From: Paraneptunicella aestuarii
GTDB taxonomy: Bacteria > Pseudomonadota > Gammaproteobacteria > Enterobacterales > Alteromonadaceae
Assembly: GCF_019900845.1 (NCBI RefSeq)
Contig: NZ_CP074570.1
Span: 4,526,001-4,590,000, forward strand
DNA: 64,000 nt
Reading direction: 5' to 3'
The notes below the pieces were generated by a model that searched no databases, had not been told where the DNA came from, and saw nothing but the letters and a program-made list of their open reading frames with translations. Of the stretch, positions 45,378-54,555 are shown in pieces (the first letter of the stretch is position 1; the number at the start of each line of letters is the position of its first letter). Both the position numbers and the translations under genes were made by a program.

Positions 45378-45560
45378 TTAAATGCCGCCAATTCTCTGCG
45401 CAAACTCTTTATATCTCTCGACGTCCTCTCTATCAAATAAGGGTTTTCCGTCGGCATCTTTGTCTTTCGACACCAACAGACTCTCTCTTTCTAGTCGCTC
45501 AACCCTTACGTCCTGGACTCCCAAATATGACGCTACTTCTTCAACAGTCATCAAACTCAT
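45378..45560 (-). CDS. 60-residue MerR/excisionase-like HTH protein
   Basis: 60 residues with a good Shine-Dalgarno (GAGGA, 8 bases upstream). The sequence MTVEEVASYLGVQDVRVERL and then FDREDVERYKE is a single winged-helix DNA-binding domain of the HTH_17/MerR N-terminal type, as in excisionases and small regulators. Nothing else is attached. No integrase or att-like repeats are seen nearby, so a phage excisionase role is not supported. Target unknown. Confidence 0.7.
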   Translation of the reverse strand: MSLMTVEEVASYLGVQDVRVERLERESLLVSKDKDADGKPLFDREDVERYKEFAQRIGGI

Positions 45561-45841
45561 CGAAAATTCCTCAAACAGCCATCTGGTACTTATCAGGTAT
45601 ATAAACCTACTTATTTCGTTATGCCAACCAGATACATTGTTGTAAATTTAGAAACAACAGCAATATCCTGTAGATATCGCCAAAACATCTTCACAATGAT
45701 GAGAAGTATTTGTAAGAGAAATACAATACTCCCGCAATAATTGCAGAGGAATTTAATAGTAAATATCCCCTACACTTTTTATTCATAGCATAATTTAGGC
45801 ATAATCGAAACTTAAATGCCAAGTCGCATGAATTCTCGGTG

Positions 45842-45913
45842 GAAATGTAAGCATAAAGACTTTTTTGAAAAGTCGTTCTTTCACGCTGAGAAGCAAGAGT
45901 TTCTCTACATTTC
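45842..45913 (+). other. Possible three-way-junction RNA in the yjaG leader
   Basis: GAAATGTA (45842-45849) pairs with TACATTTC (45906-45913). Inside are two hairpins: GACTTTT/AAAAGTC (45858-45864 with 45868-45874) and GAGAA/TTCTC (45888-45892 with 45901-45905), the latter abutting the outer stem. This makes a compact three-stem fold 31 bases before the yjaG start. It may be a cis-regulatory leader element. I do not match it to a known riboswitch class. The rest of 45561-45841 is AT-rich with no gene; a CATAAT box near 45800 could be a promoter. Confidence 0.35.
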
Positions 45914-45944
45914 GGCTTTAACTAACTTTTAATATGGCACAACC

Positions 45945-46526
45945 TTGAATAAAAAACTGACAATATTTCAGGACGTAAGAGAATTAAATCAATGGAAGGC
46001 AATCGCTTTCGGATGCTCACTTATTGAACGTATGCTTCCGAACTACCAAGTGTTCTGTTCAGCGACTGAGTTTGCTGATAGTTCAATTATGGACAATCTA
46101 CTGCAAATTTTATGGAGCTGGGTGATCGACCCCAAGATGAAGGTCAACATTGACGTGCAGTTGGAAAAGTTGGAAGAAATCACCCCCGACACACACCAGT
46201 TCGACCATTATGGAGTGTATCCTGCCTTAGATTGCGCGATGTCGATGGCAGCCATGTTTAACTTGTTGAAAAAAGAAGATGAACAAGGTGCCGTGGTCGT
46301 CAGCAAATTATCTCAAGGTACAGTGGAAAGTTTCATTGATGCCACCAGCGAAGAAGAGCCGAACAGTGAAGAAATTAAAGCTCACCCTCTGATGCAGTGG
46401 GAAATCGAAACACAAAAAGAACTTTTGGATTATTTGAAAGATGCCAAGCGCAGTAAAGAAACCGTTAAAGCCCTGCGCCAAATGGTCACACAAGAAGGTA
46501 TCAGCAATATTGGTATTGAAATCTAA
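45945..46526 (+). CDS. yjaG: YjaG family protein (DUF416)
   Basis: 193 residues aligned throughout with E. coli YjaG (196). Shared landmarks are the W...F...ERMxPNYxxFC segment (AIAFGCSLIERMLPNYQVFC), the ILWSWVIDPKMKVNIDVQLE region, FDHYGVYPALDCAMSM, and the C-terminal SNIGIEI. Start is TTG (45945): an in-frame stop lies five codons upstream and no ATG is near. The function of the family is unknown. It is preceded by a possible structured leader and convergent with rsmD. Confidence 0.9.
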   Translation: MNKKLTIFQDVRELNQWKAIAFGCSLIERMLPNYQVFCSATEFADSSIMDNLLQILWSWVIDPKMKVNIDVQLEKLEEITPDTHQFDHYGVYPALDCAMSMAAMFNLLKKEDEQGAVVVSKLSQGTVESFIDATSEEEPNSEEIKAHPLMQWEIETQKELLDYLKDAKRSKETVKALRQMVTQEGISNIGIEI

Positions 46527-46585
46527 CCGCTATTGCCAACTCACTTAGTAATGTTCGCCTAATTCGCAAACTCAGGCGTTGATGA

Positions 46586-47191
46586 TCAAACGCATTTATG
46601 GATTAGGCGATAACTAAATTGCTTGGTTTCTTTCAGTTTCAGTTCTTGCCATTGTTCAGGCAAAGTGGGCATCACTGCACCTTGCTCCATTTCCACATAA
46701 ATCAGGCCATCGGCAGCAATTAATTGCTTTTCCCAAACAAGATTTAAAACCTTTTCTACCAGGCCTTTGCCAAAAGGCGGATCCAGAAACAATAAATCGA
46801 TACTTTCAGCTGAACAGCTCTTTAGAAAAGCAAGCGCATCGGTGTTAAACACTTGCGCCATTGCATCATCAACCTTAAGCGTTCTCAAATTATTACCAAT
46901 GATCTGGAATGCCGATTTATCTAATTCGACAAACGTCACTTGAGACGCACCTCGAGACAATGCTTCAAATCCCAGTCCGCCACTTCCAGCAAATACGTCA
47001 ACACAACGACGTCCCGCAACATCATTCATTAACCAGTTAAACAGAGTTTCCTTGGTTCGATCTGTTGTAGGTCTGAGCCCTTCTGCATCAAGTACCGGTA
47101 GTTTACGGCCTCGCCATTGCCCACTAATAATACGAATGGCTCCAGTGGCTTGCCGAACTGTTTTGTTTGCAGGCTTTTTGCGGTGCTGCAT
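46586..47191 (-). CDS. rsmD: 16S rRNA (guanine966-N2)-methyltransferase RsmD
   Basis: 201 residues from ATG 47191, with GGGGAA about ten bases upstream (a TTG at 47227 is open too). Conserved: IRIISGQWRGRKLPV at the start of the domain, RPTTDRTKETLFNWL, the SAM-binding DVFAGSGGLGFEALSRGA and the catalytic LFLDPPFGKG. Modifies small-subunit rRNA during 30S assembly. Divergent from ftsY, the classical arrangement. Confidence 0.95.
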   Translation of the reverse strand: MQHRKKPANKTVRQATGAIRIISGQWRGRKLPVLDAEGLRPTTDRTKETLFNWLMNDVAGRRCVDVFAGSGGLGFEALSRGASQVTFVELDKSAFQIIGNNLRTLKVDDAMAQVFNTDALAFLKSCSAESIDLLFLDPPFGKGLVEKVLNLVWEKQLIAADGLIYVEMEQGAVMPTLPEQWQELKLKETKQFSYRLIHKCV

Positions 47192-47292
47192 TGAGTGTGA
47201 ATTCCCCTGTGGTATCATCTGCCGCAAAGCTTACTATAACTTTACGAACGATTCCCTTTAACTTAACGCTGCGCACAGGATTTACAGAGTTT

Positions 47293-48588
47293 ATGTCCAA
47301 GTTTTTCGGTTGGCTGAAACGAAATAAACCAACACAAGATACACCACAGCAGGAAGAATCCAGACAGGAACTCCCTCAAACTGAACCAGAAGTCATTCAG
47401 GAACAGATTTCCAACAATTCCCCACAAGTACAGGTAACTCCTGAACAAAACGATATAATTTCAGATGAAAAAGTGGCGACACCTGCCGCTGTAGAAGCAG
47501 TCATTTCAGAGCAAAAGAGCGAATCCGCACCGCTAGCTTCAGTAGAACCCAAGGAAATTGAAACCGGGCACATTGAAAAACAAGACTCCGTTAAAAACCA
47601 GCCAATTGCACCTTCTGAGGTAGTGGAAAAAGTTGAAGAAGTCAGCGAGCAACCTCAGGAAAAGCCTTCTTTCTTTAGTCGTTTAAAACAAGGCTTAGCG
47701 AAAACCAAAGCCAATATTGGTAGCGGCTTTGCCAATCTGTTCATGGGCAAAAAGATCGATGACGAATTGTTTGAGGATCTGGAAACCCAGCTATTGATGG
47801 CTGATTTGGGCGTTGAAACCACAACCAATATTATCAAGAAGTTAACTGAATCAGCCGAACGAGGACAGTTAAAAGACGCAGACAAACTGTATCCTGTTTT
47901 AAAAAATCAAATGGCGGAATTGCTTGAGCCTATCAGTGCCCCCCTACAACTTAATTCAGGAAACACACCTTTTGTTATCCTGATGGTTGGCGTTAATGGT
48001 GTGGGTAAAACCACAACCATAGGTAAAATGGCGAAACAGTTTCAGGCGCAAGGAAAGAAAGTCATGCTAGCCGCTGGCGATACATTCCGTGCTGCCGCAG
48101 TAGAACAGCTAAAAGTTTGGGGCGAGCGCAACAAAATACCGGTTGTGGCGCAGGATACAGGCTCAGACAGCGCCTCAGTGATTTATGATGCCTTGCAATC
48201 AGCCAAAGCTCGAAATATTGATGTGCTTATTGCCGATACCGCAGGGCGCTTGCAAAACAAAGATCATCTGATGGAAGAATTGAAGAAGATCGTACGCGTC
48301 ATGAAAAAGATTGAGCCCAATGCGCCTCATGAAATCATGCTCACCATTGATGCCGGCACAGGGCAAAACGCCATTAGTCAAACCAAGTTATTCGACGATG
48401 CAATCGGCTTAACCGGGATCACCTTGACCAAACTGGATGGCACCGCAAAAGGCGGCGTTATCTTTGCACTGGCTGAGAAATTCAAAGTACCAGTGCGTTA
48501 CATTGGTATTGGTGAAGGCATCGATGATCTGCGCAGCTTCAACAGTAGAGACTTTGTCGAAGCTTTATTTGACACTCATAACGACTAA
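47293..48588 (+). CDS. ftsY: Signal recognition particle receptor FtsY
   Basis: 431 residues from ATG 47293; the frame is open further upstream, but MSKFFGWLKR is the family start. The A domain (about 1-130) is acidic and variable. The NG GTPase domain has VGVNGVGKTTTIGKMA (G1), DTFRAAAVEQL, DTAGRLQNK (G3) and TKLDGTAKGG (G4). FtsY receives ribosome-SRP complexes and passes them to SecY. First of the ftsY-ftsE-ftsX group; ftsE starts 13 bases after its stop. Confidence 0.97.
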   Translation: MSKFFGWLKRNKPTQDTPQQEESRQELPQTEPEVIQEQISNNSPQVQVTPEQNDIISDEKVATPAAVEAVISEQKSESAPLASVEPKEIETGHIEKQDSVKNQPIAPSEVVEKVEEVSEQPQEKPSFFSRLKQGLAKTKANIGSGFANLFMGKKIDDELFEDLETQLLMADLGVETTTNIIKKLTESAERGQLKDADKLYPVLKNQMAELLEPISAPLQLNSGNTPFVILMVGVNGVGKTTTIGKMAKQFQAQGKKVMLAAGDTFRAAAVEQLKVWGERNKIPVVAQDTGSDSASVIYDALQSAKARNIDVLIADTAGRLQNKDHLMEELKKIVRVMKKIEPNAPHEIMLTIDAGTGQNAISQTKLFDDAIGLTGITLTKLDGTAKGGVIFALAEKFKVPVRYIGIGEGIDDLRSFNSRDFVEALFDTHND

Positions 48589-48601
48589 ATAAGCTTAAAT
48601 A

Positions 48602-49291
48602 ATGATCCGATTCGAAGACGTTAGCAAAACCTATCCCGGCGGTCAGCAAGCGCTGCGCCGAGTGAATTTTCACGTTGCGCCGGGAGAAATGGTCTTTCTT
48701 ACGGGTCACTCAGGTGCAGGGAAAAGCACCCTGCTCAAGCTTATCAGCCTTATGGAACGCCCCACCGTTGGCAATGTGCTCATCAACGGTCACAACCTGA
48801 ATCACATTACTCGTCGCGATATCGCTTACATACGACGCGATATCGGTATGATTTTCCAGAATCACCAATTGCTCATGGACAAGAATGTCTTTGACAACGT
48901 TGCTTTGCCTCTGGTGATCGAAGGCTATACTCGCAAGCAAATTGAAAAACGGGTTCATGCCGCGTTAGATCGTGTCGGCTTGCTACGCAAACAGCGCAAC
49001 TTGCCAATTATGTTATCGGGTGGTGAACAACAACGCGTAGGTATTGCCAGAGCCATTGTAAACAGTCCACCAATTCTCTTGGCTGACGAACCAACCGGAA
49101 ACCTGGATCCCGCGCTGTCACTTGAAATCATGAGTCTGTTTGAAGATGTGAACCAGGCTGGCGCTTCGGTATTTATTGCCACCCACGATCTGGGCTTAAT
49201 CGCCCGTATGAAATATCGCACCCTAACCTTGAAACAAGGTCAGATGATCACCGATGGTTTAACCCAAAACTGGCAAGGAGAAGACGAATGA
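48602..49291 (+). CDS. ftsE: Cell division ATP-binding protein FtsE
   Basis: 229 residues, ABC-type ATPase: Walker A GHSGAGKST, signature LSGGEQQRV, Walker B ILLADEPTGNLD. DVSKTYPGGQQALRRVNF is the typical N-terminus. With FtsX it drives septal peptidoglycan amidase activation through EnvC at the divisome. It overlaps ftsX by 4 bases. Confidence 0.96.
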   Translation: MIRFEDVSKTYPGGQQALRRVNFHVAPGEMVFLTGHSGAGKSTLLKLISLMERPTVGNVLINGHNLNHITRRDIAYIRRDIGMIFQNHQLLMDKNVFDNVALPLVIEGYTRKQIEKRVHAALDRVGLLRKQRNLPIMLSGGEQQRVGIARAIVNSPPILLADEPTGNLDPALSLEIMSLFEDVNQAGASVFIATHDLGLIARMKYRTLTLKQGQMITDGLTQNWQGEDE

Positions 49292-50271
49292 GTCTGCTGT
49301 TTAAGGGAAGACGCCAAGGTGGCGCACAACGGCTTAAGATATCGCCGCTGCAAAAACTATTGATGTTTTTCAATGACAATTTACGCCAGGCAATCAGCAG
49401 TTTGGGTGAATTGACCAGAACACCGCTAGCATCATTCATGACCATCGCGGTGCTAGGTTTGAGCATTACACTTCCCAGTGCTCTTTACGTACTGGTTAAA
49501 AACCTGGATCGCGTGAGCGCCGATTGGCAACAGGCTTCTGAAGTCTCTATTTTTCTTCGTTCAGATATCAACAACAAAGATATCCAACAGCTGTTAACCC
49601 GGCTACGTAGTTGGCCTGAAATAGAAAAACTGGAATACATTTCAGCCGAAAAAGCCTTAGAAGAATTTACCTCATCATCAGGATTTGGTGATGCTATGCA
49701 GTACCTGGATGACAACCCTTTACCTAATGTCATTTTGGTTTATCCCACGCAAAAACATACAACACCCTCCAGTGCCCGACACCTTCTGGATAAGCTTTTG
49801 AAGGAAAGAGAAGTCGAAGTGGGCAAGCTAGACATTGAATGGCTGGAGCGCTTACATGCTGTGGTCGCGATCGCACGTGAACTGGTCTTTTTAGTCGCGT
49901 TACTGTTGTTCTTGTCGGTTATTTTAACCATTGGCAACACCATTCGTTTGAATATCTATAATAAGCGCGATGAAATTCTGGTAATGAAACTGGTCGGTGC
50001 AACCGACGCATTTATCCAACGACCATTCATGTATACAGGATTTTGGTACGGCTTGCTGGGCGGGATCATCGCCTGGATAACGGTAGCGTTAATGCTATGG
50101 TGGATGAGTAGCAGCATCAAAGCCGTTATTGCCCTGTACAATCAATCCTTCCACTTGAGCGGCTTAGACTTTTCAGTCTTGTTCGGCATGTTAGGCATTT
50201 CTATTTTGTTGGGGCTAGCAGGCTCACATCTATCCGTACGTCGCTATGTCGCACAAATAGAGCCTAAGTAA
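49288..50271 (+). CDS. ftsX: Cell division protein FtsX
   Basis: 327 residues; four membrane helices, with a large periplasmic domain between the first (about residues 50-72) and the remaining three (about 195-320). Family landmarks: PLASFMTIAVLGLSITLPSA, the periplasmic LEYISAEKALEEF region and NTIRLNIYNKRDEILVMKLVGA, shown here as two parts NTIRLNIYNK and RDEILVMKLVGA. Partner of FtsE. The next gene in E. coli would be rpoH; here an inverted EAL-HDOD gene intervenes. Confidence 0.95.
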   Translation: MSLLFKGRRQGGAQRLKISPLQKLLMFFNDNLRQAISSLGELTRTPLASFMTIAVLGLSITLPSALYVLVKNLDRVSADWQQASEVSIFLRSDINNKDIQQLLTRLRSWPEIEKLEYISAEKALEEFTSSSGFGDAMQYLDDNPLPNVILVYPTQKHTTPSSARHLLDKLLKEREVEVGKLDIEWLERLHAVVAIARELVFLVALLLFLSVILTIGNTIRLNIYNKRDEILVMKLVGATDAFIQRPFMYTGFWYGLLGGIIAWITVALMLWWMSSSIKAVIALYNQSFHLSGLDFSVLFGMLGISILLGLAGSHLSVRRYVAQIEPK

Positions 50272-50291
50272 ACGCTTAGACTTTAAGCTTA

Positions 50292-51509
50292 TTAATTAAC
50301 ACATGAAGTCATAGCATGGCTCCAGACGATAGACTGGTTATACGCGCCATGAAGTTTTCTCTGTTCCACACCGATACGGTTGCTAATCGCTCGAACCTTA
50401 TTCCAATTTGCAACTTCGAAACATTTCACTAATTCAAGATACAGAAATAGCGCGTTTTTCTGCCCACAAAGCGCCCCTTTCAATTCGTCCAGAATGGGGA
50501 GTTTTTGCATCAAATCAGGCATTCTTTTATCCAGCAGGGCATCTAATAAAGAGAACAATCCCACCAAAAATCCCTTGGGAGGATTATCAGATTCACCGCA
50601 TTCCTTGGCGACCAACTCGCAAAACTTAGCTCTGATCAATGACATTGCCAATAACTCCCCAGGCTTTTCCTGACCCAGATTAGCCAATGCCAACAAAGCA
50701 ATAAACTTCTTCACTTCACCATCTCCCATATAATTAAGGGCATGGCGTAACGACGAGATTTTTTGCCGCTTATTAAACAGGGGATTGTTAATGAAACGTA
50801 GCAGCATGTAAGACAAGGACACATCATGCTCAATAATCTTATTAATTTTGTCGTAATCCATTTCCTTGGCAGCACTTTCAACCATGAGTTGCATCAGCGA
50901 CATTTTTGAAGCAGGGAGCTCTTTTTTGCGGATTACCTCTGGCTTGGCGAAAAAGTAGCCTTGGAACAAGTCAAATCCCAGCTCCCGATACGCGTGAAAC
51001 TCATCATAGGTTTCAACCTTTTCAGCCACCAGCTTGACGCCATTTTCTATATATTTGGGAATATGCTTTCGAGTTAACTCTATCGGCATTTCCCGTATAT
51101 CAACCTTTAAAATAGAGGTATAAGGAAGTAGCACTTCCCACTTTGGATCAAAGTTATGGTCATCAAGTGCAATCTTATAACCCAGCCCACTAATGTGCTT
51201 ACAAGCTGCGACTAAACCTTCGGTAATCGGAGCCGTCTCAATCAATTCGATAACCACCAACTTGGGATCCAGTGAAGTTGGGAAACCATGTAGCAATGTA
51301 TCTTCATAAAAATTCACAAAGGCAGTTTTGCCCTCGGTTATTTCTTCTAATCCCAATGTAAGATGAGCAGATGTGAGTAATTTCGAAGTTGCTTCATCGG
51401 GTTCTATTTCCGGAAAACAATTCTGCTTACCGTCGCGAAACAAAAGCTCGTAGCCCTGGATCTCCAGATCTCGATCCAAAATAGCCTGACGAGCTACATA
51501 AGCGAACAT
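50292..51509 (-). CDS. EAL and HDOD domain signalling protein
   Basis: 405 residues. The N-terminal EAL-like domain (about 1-200) has GYELLFRDG, AFVNF, VIELIE, the degenerate ALDDHNFD loop, VDIREM, VAEKVET and QGYFFAKP. The DD pair is kept but the following Gly is not, so activity is uncertain. The C-terminal HDOD domain (about 200-405) has VSLSYMLLRFINNPLF and SSLRHALNYMG. EAL-HDOD proteins such as CdgJ affect motility and surface behaviour in Vibrio. It lies opposite in direction between ftsX and rpoH. Confidence 0.9.
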   Translation of the reverse strand: MFAYVARQAILDRDLEIQGYELLFRDGKQNCFPEIEPDEATSKLLTSAHLTLGLEEITEGKTAFVNFYEDTLLHGFPTSLDPKLVVIELIETAPITEGLVAACKHISGLGYKIALDDHNFDPKWEVLLPYTSILKVDIREMPIELTRKHIPKYIENGVKLVAEKVETYDEFHAYRELGFDLFQGYFFAKPEVIRKKELPASKMSLMQLMVESAAKEMDYDKINKIIEHDVSLSYMLLRFINNPLFNKRQKISSLRHALNYMGDGEVKKFIALLALANLGQEKPGELLAMSLIRAKFCELVAKECGESDNPPKGFLVGLFSLLDALLDKRMPDLMQKLPILDELKGALCGQKNALFLYLELVKCFEVANWNKVRAISNRIGVEQRKLHGAYNQSIVWSHAMTSCVN

Positions 51510-51708
51510 ATCAATTCCTCATTAAGTCACGAATATCAAAGAATAAGCCTATTACACCGCATAGCTTTTCGTTAATACCAACCTGAAAATATGCCAAAGT
51601 GGTGAGTTCAGTTACCGTTTAACAGGCACATGTAAAATGTAACCAATCATGTGATTAGAATCTTAATTCTAGTACCGCATTCCAGAGATTGAAATAAGAC
51701 TTTTTGAG

Positions 51709-51736
51709 GGAACTAAACGCTTTTTTTGATATCGAA
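51709..51736 (+). promoter_or_regulatory. Possible sigma-E-type promoter upstream of rpoH
   Basis: GGAACT (51709-51714) and TCGAA (51732-51736) are spaced by 17 bases, resembling the sigma-E consensus GGAACTT...TCTGA. In E. coli one rpoH promoter is sigma-E dependent. It lies about 107 bases before the rpoH start. A vegetative promoter candidate (TATGCT near 51808) is closer. The 333-base gap 51510-51842 holds no gene. Confidence 0.35.
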
Positions 51737-51842
51737 CAAAGCAATGAAATGAATTCCGTCAATCCAGTTTCCTATAGGAATAATATTGGCGATCGATTGC
51801 CCCCTATGCTAAGCTTTGGGCGCAAATTTTAAAGAGGTAATT

Positions 51843-52694
51843 ATGAGCGCAAACATGCAAACAATGGCGTTAAGCATTCCACAAAGTGGGAGCCTGGATG
51901 CCTATGTGCAGTACGTTAGCAGCATTAATATGCTTTCCGCAGAGGAAGAAAGGGAACTAGCCACCCGTTTACGGGAAAATGAGGATTTAGAAGCGGCGCG
52001 TAAGTTAATTATGTCTCATCTTCGCTTCGTTGTGCATATTGCCAAATCTTACTCTGGTTATGGCTTGCCTCAAGCGGATTTAATTCAGGAAGGCAACATT
52101 GGCTTGATGAAAGCCGTTAAACGTTTCGACCCTACTGTGGGTGTTCGTTTGGTTTCATTTGCTGTGCACTGGATTAAAGCAGAAATCCATGAATTCGTAT
52201 TGCGTAACTGGCGAATTGTTAAAGTAGCAACCACTAAAGCGCAACGTAAATTGTTCTTCAACTTGCGTAAAGCCAAAAAACGCCTGGGTTGGTTTAGCCA
52301 CGAGGAAGTTCAAACAGTTGCAGAAGAACTGGGTGTTAGCACCAAAGAAGTGTTGCAAATGGAAGCTCGTATGAGCAGCCAGGATCAAGCCTTCGATTTA
52401 TCAGCTGACGATGATGAAAATAGCAATTTTGCTCCAGTACAGTACCTGGAAGACAAAAGTGAAGATGTTGAAACTCAGGTAATTAATGCAAACTGGGATC
52501 AAGACACTCAAAGCCGTCTTTATGCAGCCATCAGAACACTGGATGAGCGTAGCCAGGACATCATTAATACTCGTTGGTTAACTGACGATAAAACCACATT
52601 GCAAGATTTGGCAGATAAGTATCAGGTTTCTGCTGAACGAGTTAGACAAATTGAAAAGAATGCAATGAAGAAACTTCAAGAAGCCATTCTATAA
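51843..52694 (+). CDS. rpoH: RNA polymerase sigma factor RpoH (sigma-32)
   Basis: 283 residues from ATG 51843, with AGAGG eight bases upstream; an upstream in-frame start at 51816 is not expected. Sigma-70-family regions: [26 protein letters not shown] (region 2.1-2.2 in overlapping parts), [19 protein letters not shown], and the RpoH box [21 protein letters not shown] sequence that marks heat-shock sigma factors. Region 4 ends with [18 protein letters not shown]. Directs transcription of heat-shock genes. Followed by a terminator. Confidence 0.96.
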   Translation: MSANMQTMALSIPQSGSLDAYVQYVSSINMLSAEEERELATRLRENEDLEAARKLIMSHLRFVVHIAKSYSGYGLPQADLIQEGNIGLMKAVKRFDPTVGVRLVSFAVHWIKAEIHEFVLRNWRIVKVATTKAQRKLFFNLRKAKKRLGWFSHEEVQTVAEELGVSTKEVLQMEARMSSQDQAFDLSADDDENSNFAPVQYLEDKSEDVETQVINANWDQDTQSRLYAAIRTLDERSQDIINTRWLTDDKTTLQDLADKYQVSAERVRQIEKNAMKKLQEAIL

Positions 52695-52736
52695 AGGCTT
52701 CTTCTTTTTCAAGTCTCGTTCTTACAAGACAGATAC

Positions 52737-52770
52737 AAAAACGGCGATTTCTAATAAATCGCCGTTTTTT
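52737..52770. terminator. Bidirectional intrinsic terminator
   Basis: AAAAACGGCGATTT (52737-52750) pairs with AAATCGCCGTTTTT (52756-52769) around a 5-base loop, with A and T tracts on either side. It separates convergent rpoH and maeA. Confidence 0.9.
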
Positions 52771-52794
52771 ATTGTCTGTTTTGCAGAATAAGAA

Positions 52795-54489
52795 CTAGAT
52801 GCTCACTCGCTTATATTGACGATACTCCGCCCTCCAGAAGTTCTTCTCGATTTTCTCCTTCAAAACATCGTCTTCAAGAACAAGAGCCAACTGCTCTTCT
52901 TGCGCTTTCTTGGCGACAGCAAACGCAATCTTCTTGCTTAGCTCAGGCACTTCTTTTAACGGTGGCAACAAATCTTTAGATTCGCCATTCGCATTTGGAG
53001 AGTATTCGGCAAGCGTTTCACTCGCTACCATCAACATACCATCACTTATCAGCTGTGCTTTAGAAGCCAACACTCCTAATCCGATACCCGGGAAAATATA
53101 GCTATTGTTACACTGTGGTATTGGATACATCTTTCCATTGAATTCAACAGGTTTGAATGGACTCCCAGTTGCAACAATAGCTTGCCCATTTGTCCATTCA
53201 ATGACCTTTTCAGGATGCGCTTCGATCTGACGAGAAGGATTACTCAATGGAAATATAATGGGTTTCTCACAGCCTTTATGCATGGCCTTAATCACGGATT
53301 CAGTGAAAAGCCCTGCTTGCCCAGATACGCCAATTAGCACTCCAGGTTTAATATTCATCATGACATCCATCAACGAAGGATATTCACCATCAAACTGCCA
53401 GTTTTCCAGATTAGAATTTGCCTGAGCCAGCTTTTGTTGGAAGTCACGCAAATTAGGGGTAGATTCAGTCACAAGGCCAAGTCGATCCATCATGAAAATC
53501 TGACTACGAGCTTGTTCTTCGGAAATGCCCTCAGCACACATTTGCTGAATGATTTGCTCTGCAATACCACAGCCGGCTGAGCCAGCACCAACAAACACAA
53601 CATTTTGTTGAGACAACTTCGCACCTTTGCTTCGACAGGCGGCCAGCAAAGTTCCTACAGTAACGGCTGCGGTCCCCTGAATGTCATCATTAAAACAGCA
53701 ATATTTATCGCGGTAGCGATTCAATAATGGCGTAGCGTTGTGCTGTGCAAAATCCTCAAACTGGATCATAGCATTAGGCCAGCGCTTGTGTACCGCCTTC
53801 ATGAAAATATCAAGAAACTCGTCGTACTCTTCCTGGCCTATACGCGGCATACGAGACCCCATATACATAGGGTCATTCAAGAGCTTCTCATTGTTAGTGC
53901 CCACATCAAGCATAATAGGCAAAGTATAAGCCGGACTTATGCCGCCACATGCGGTGTACAGAGAAAGCTTTCCGATAGGAATACCCATCCCACCAATACC
54001 TTGATCACCCAAGCCAAGAATGCGTTCACCATCGGTAACTACAATCACCTTCACGTTGCGCTTGGTCGCATTACGTAAAATGTCATCCATTTGATGGCGA
54101 TCGCTATAAGATAAAAACAAGCCTCGAGCATTACGATAAATATCTGAAAACTGCTCACAGGCATCACCAACCGTAGGCGTATAGATGATAGGCATCATCT
54201 CATCAATATTTTCCTGTATCAGGCGATAAAACAAGGTCTCGTTATTATCCTGAATAGCACGCAGGTAAATATGCTTGTTCATAGGATCAGAAAAGCTGCT
54301 GTATTGGGCATAACAGCGTTTTAACTGTTCTTCAATAGACTCATACCTTGGTGGCAGCAAACCCGTCAGATTAAACGCCACCCTCTCTTCGGTACTAAAT
54401 GCACTACCTTTATTTAGTAATGGCGTTTCAATCAATGCAGGGCCAGCATGTGGAATATATAAAGGATCGCTTATTCTTTTGTCGGTCAT
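52795..54489 (-). CDS. maeA: NAD-dependent malic enzyme
   Basis: 564 residues, the size of E. coli MaeA (565). Converts malate to pyruvate, CO2 and NADH. Conserved segments: the substrate-binding [18 protein letters not shown] region, [32 protein letters not shown] (metal site), the nucleotide-binding [13 protein letters not shown], and [15 protein letters not shown]. It is transcribed toward rpoH and shares the terminator with it. The mrcA gene ends 67 bases upstream of its start on the same strand. Confidence 0.96.
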   Translation of the reverse strand: MTDKRISDPLYIPHAGPALIETPLLNKGSAFSTEERVAFNLTGLLPPRYESIEEQLKRCYAQYSSFSDPMNKHIYLRAIQDNNETLFYRLIQENIDEMMPIIYTPTVGDACEQFSDIYRNARGLFLSYSDRHQMDDILRNATKRNVKVIVVTDGERILGLGDQGIGGMGIPIGKLSLYTACGGISPAYTLPIMLDVGTNNEKLLNDPMYMGSRMPRIGQEEYDEFLDIFMKAVHKRWPNAMIQFEDFAQHNATPLLNRYRDKYCCFNDDIQGTAAVTVGTLLAACRSKGAKLSQQNVVFVGAGSAGCGIAEQIIQQMCAEGISEEQARSQIFMMDRLGLVTESTPNLRDFQQKLAQANSNLENWQFDGEYPSLMDVMMNIKPGVLIGVSGQAGLFTESVIKAMHKGCEKPIIFPLSNPSRQIEAHPEKVIEWTNGQAIVATGSPFKPVEFNGKMYPIPQCNNSYIFPGIGLGVLASKAQLISDGMLMVASETLAEYSPNANGESKDLLPPLKEVPELSKKIAFAVAKKAQEEQLALVLEDDVLKEKIEKNFWRAEYRQYKRVSI

Positions 54490-54555
54490 CTTACTACTTG
54501 CTTAGTTGGCGATTTTAATTTGTGGAAGCCGATGCGTTTTACGCTATTGTTATTT

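Noticed and set aside
45378..45560. Phage excisionase indicating an integrated element
   Set aside because: No integrase, attachment repeats or tRNA gene in the vicinity; flanks are conserved housekeeping genes.
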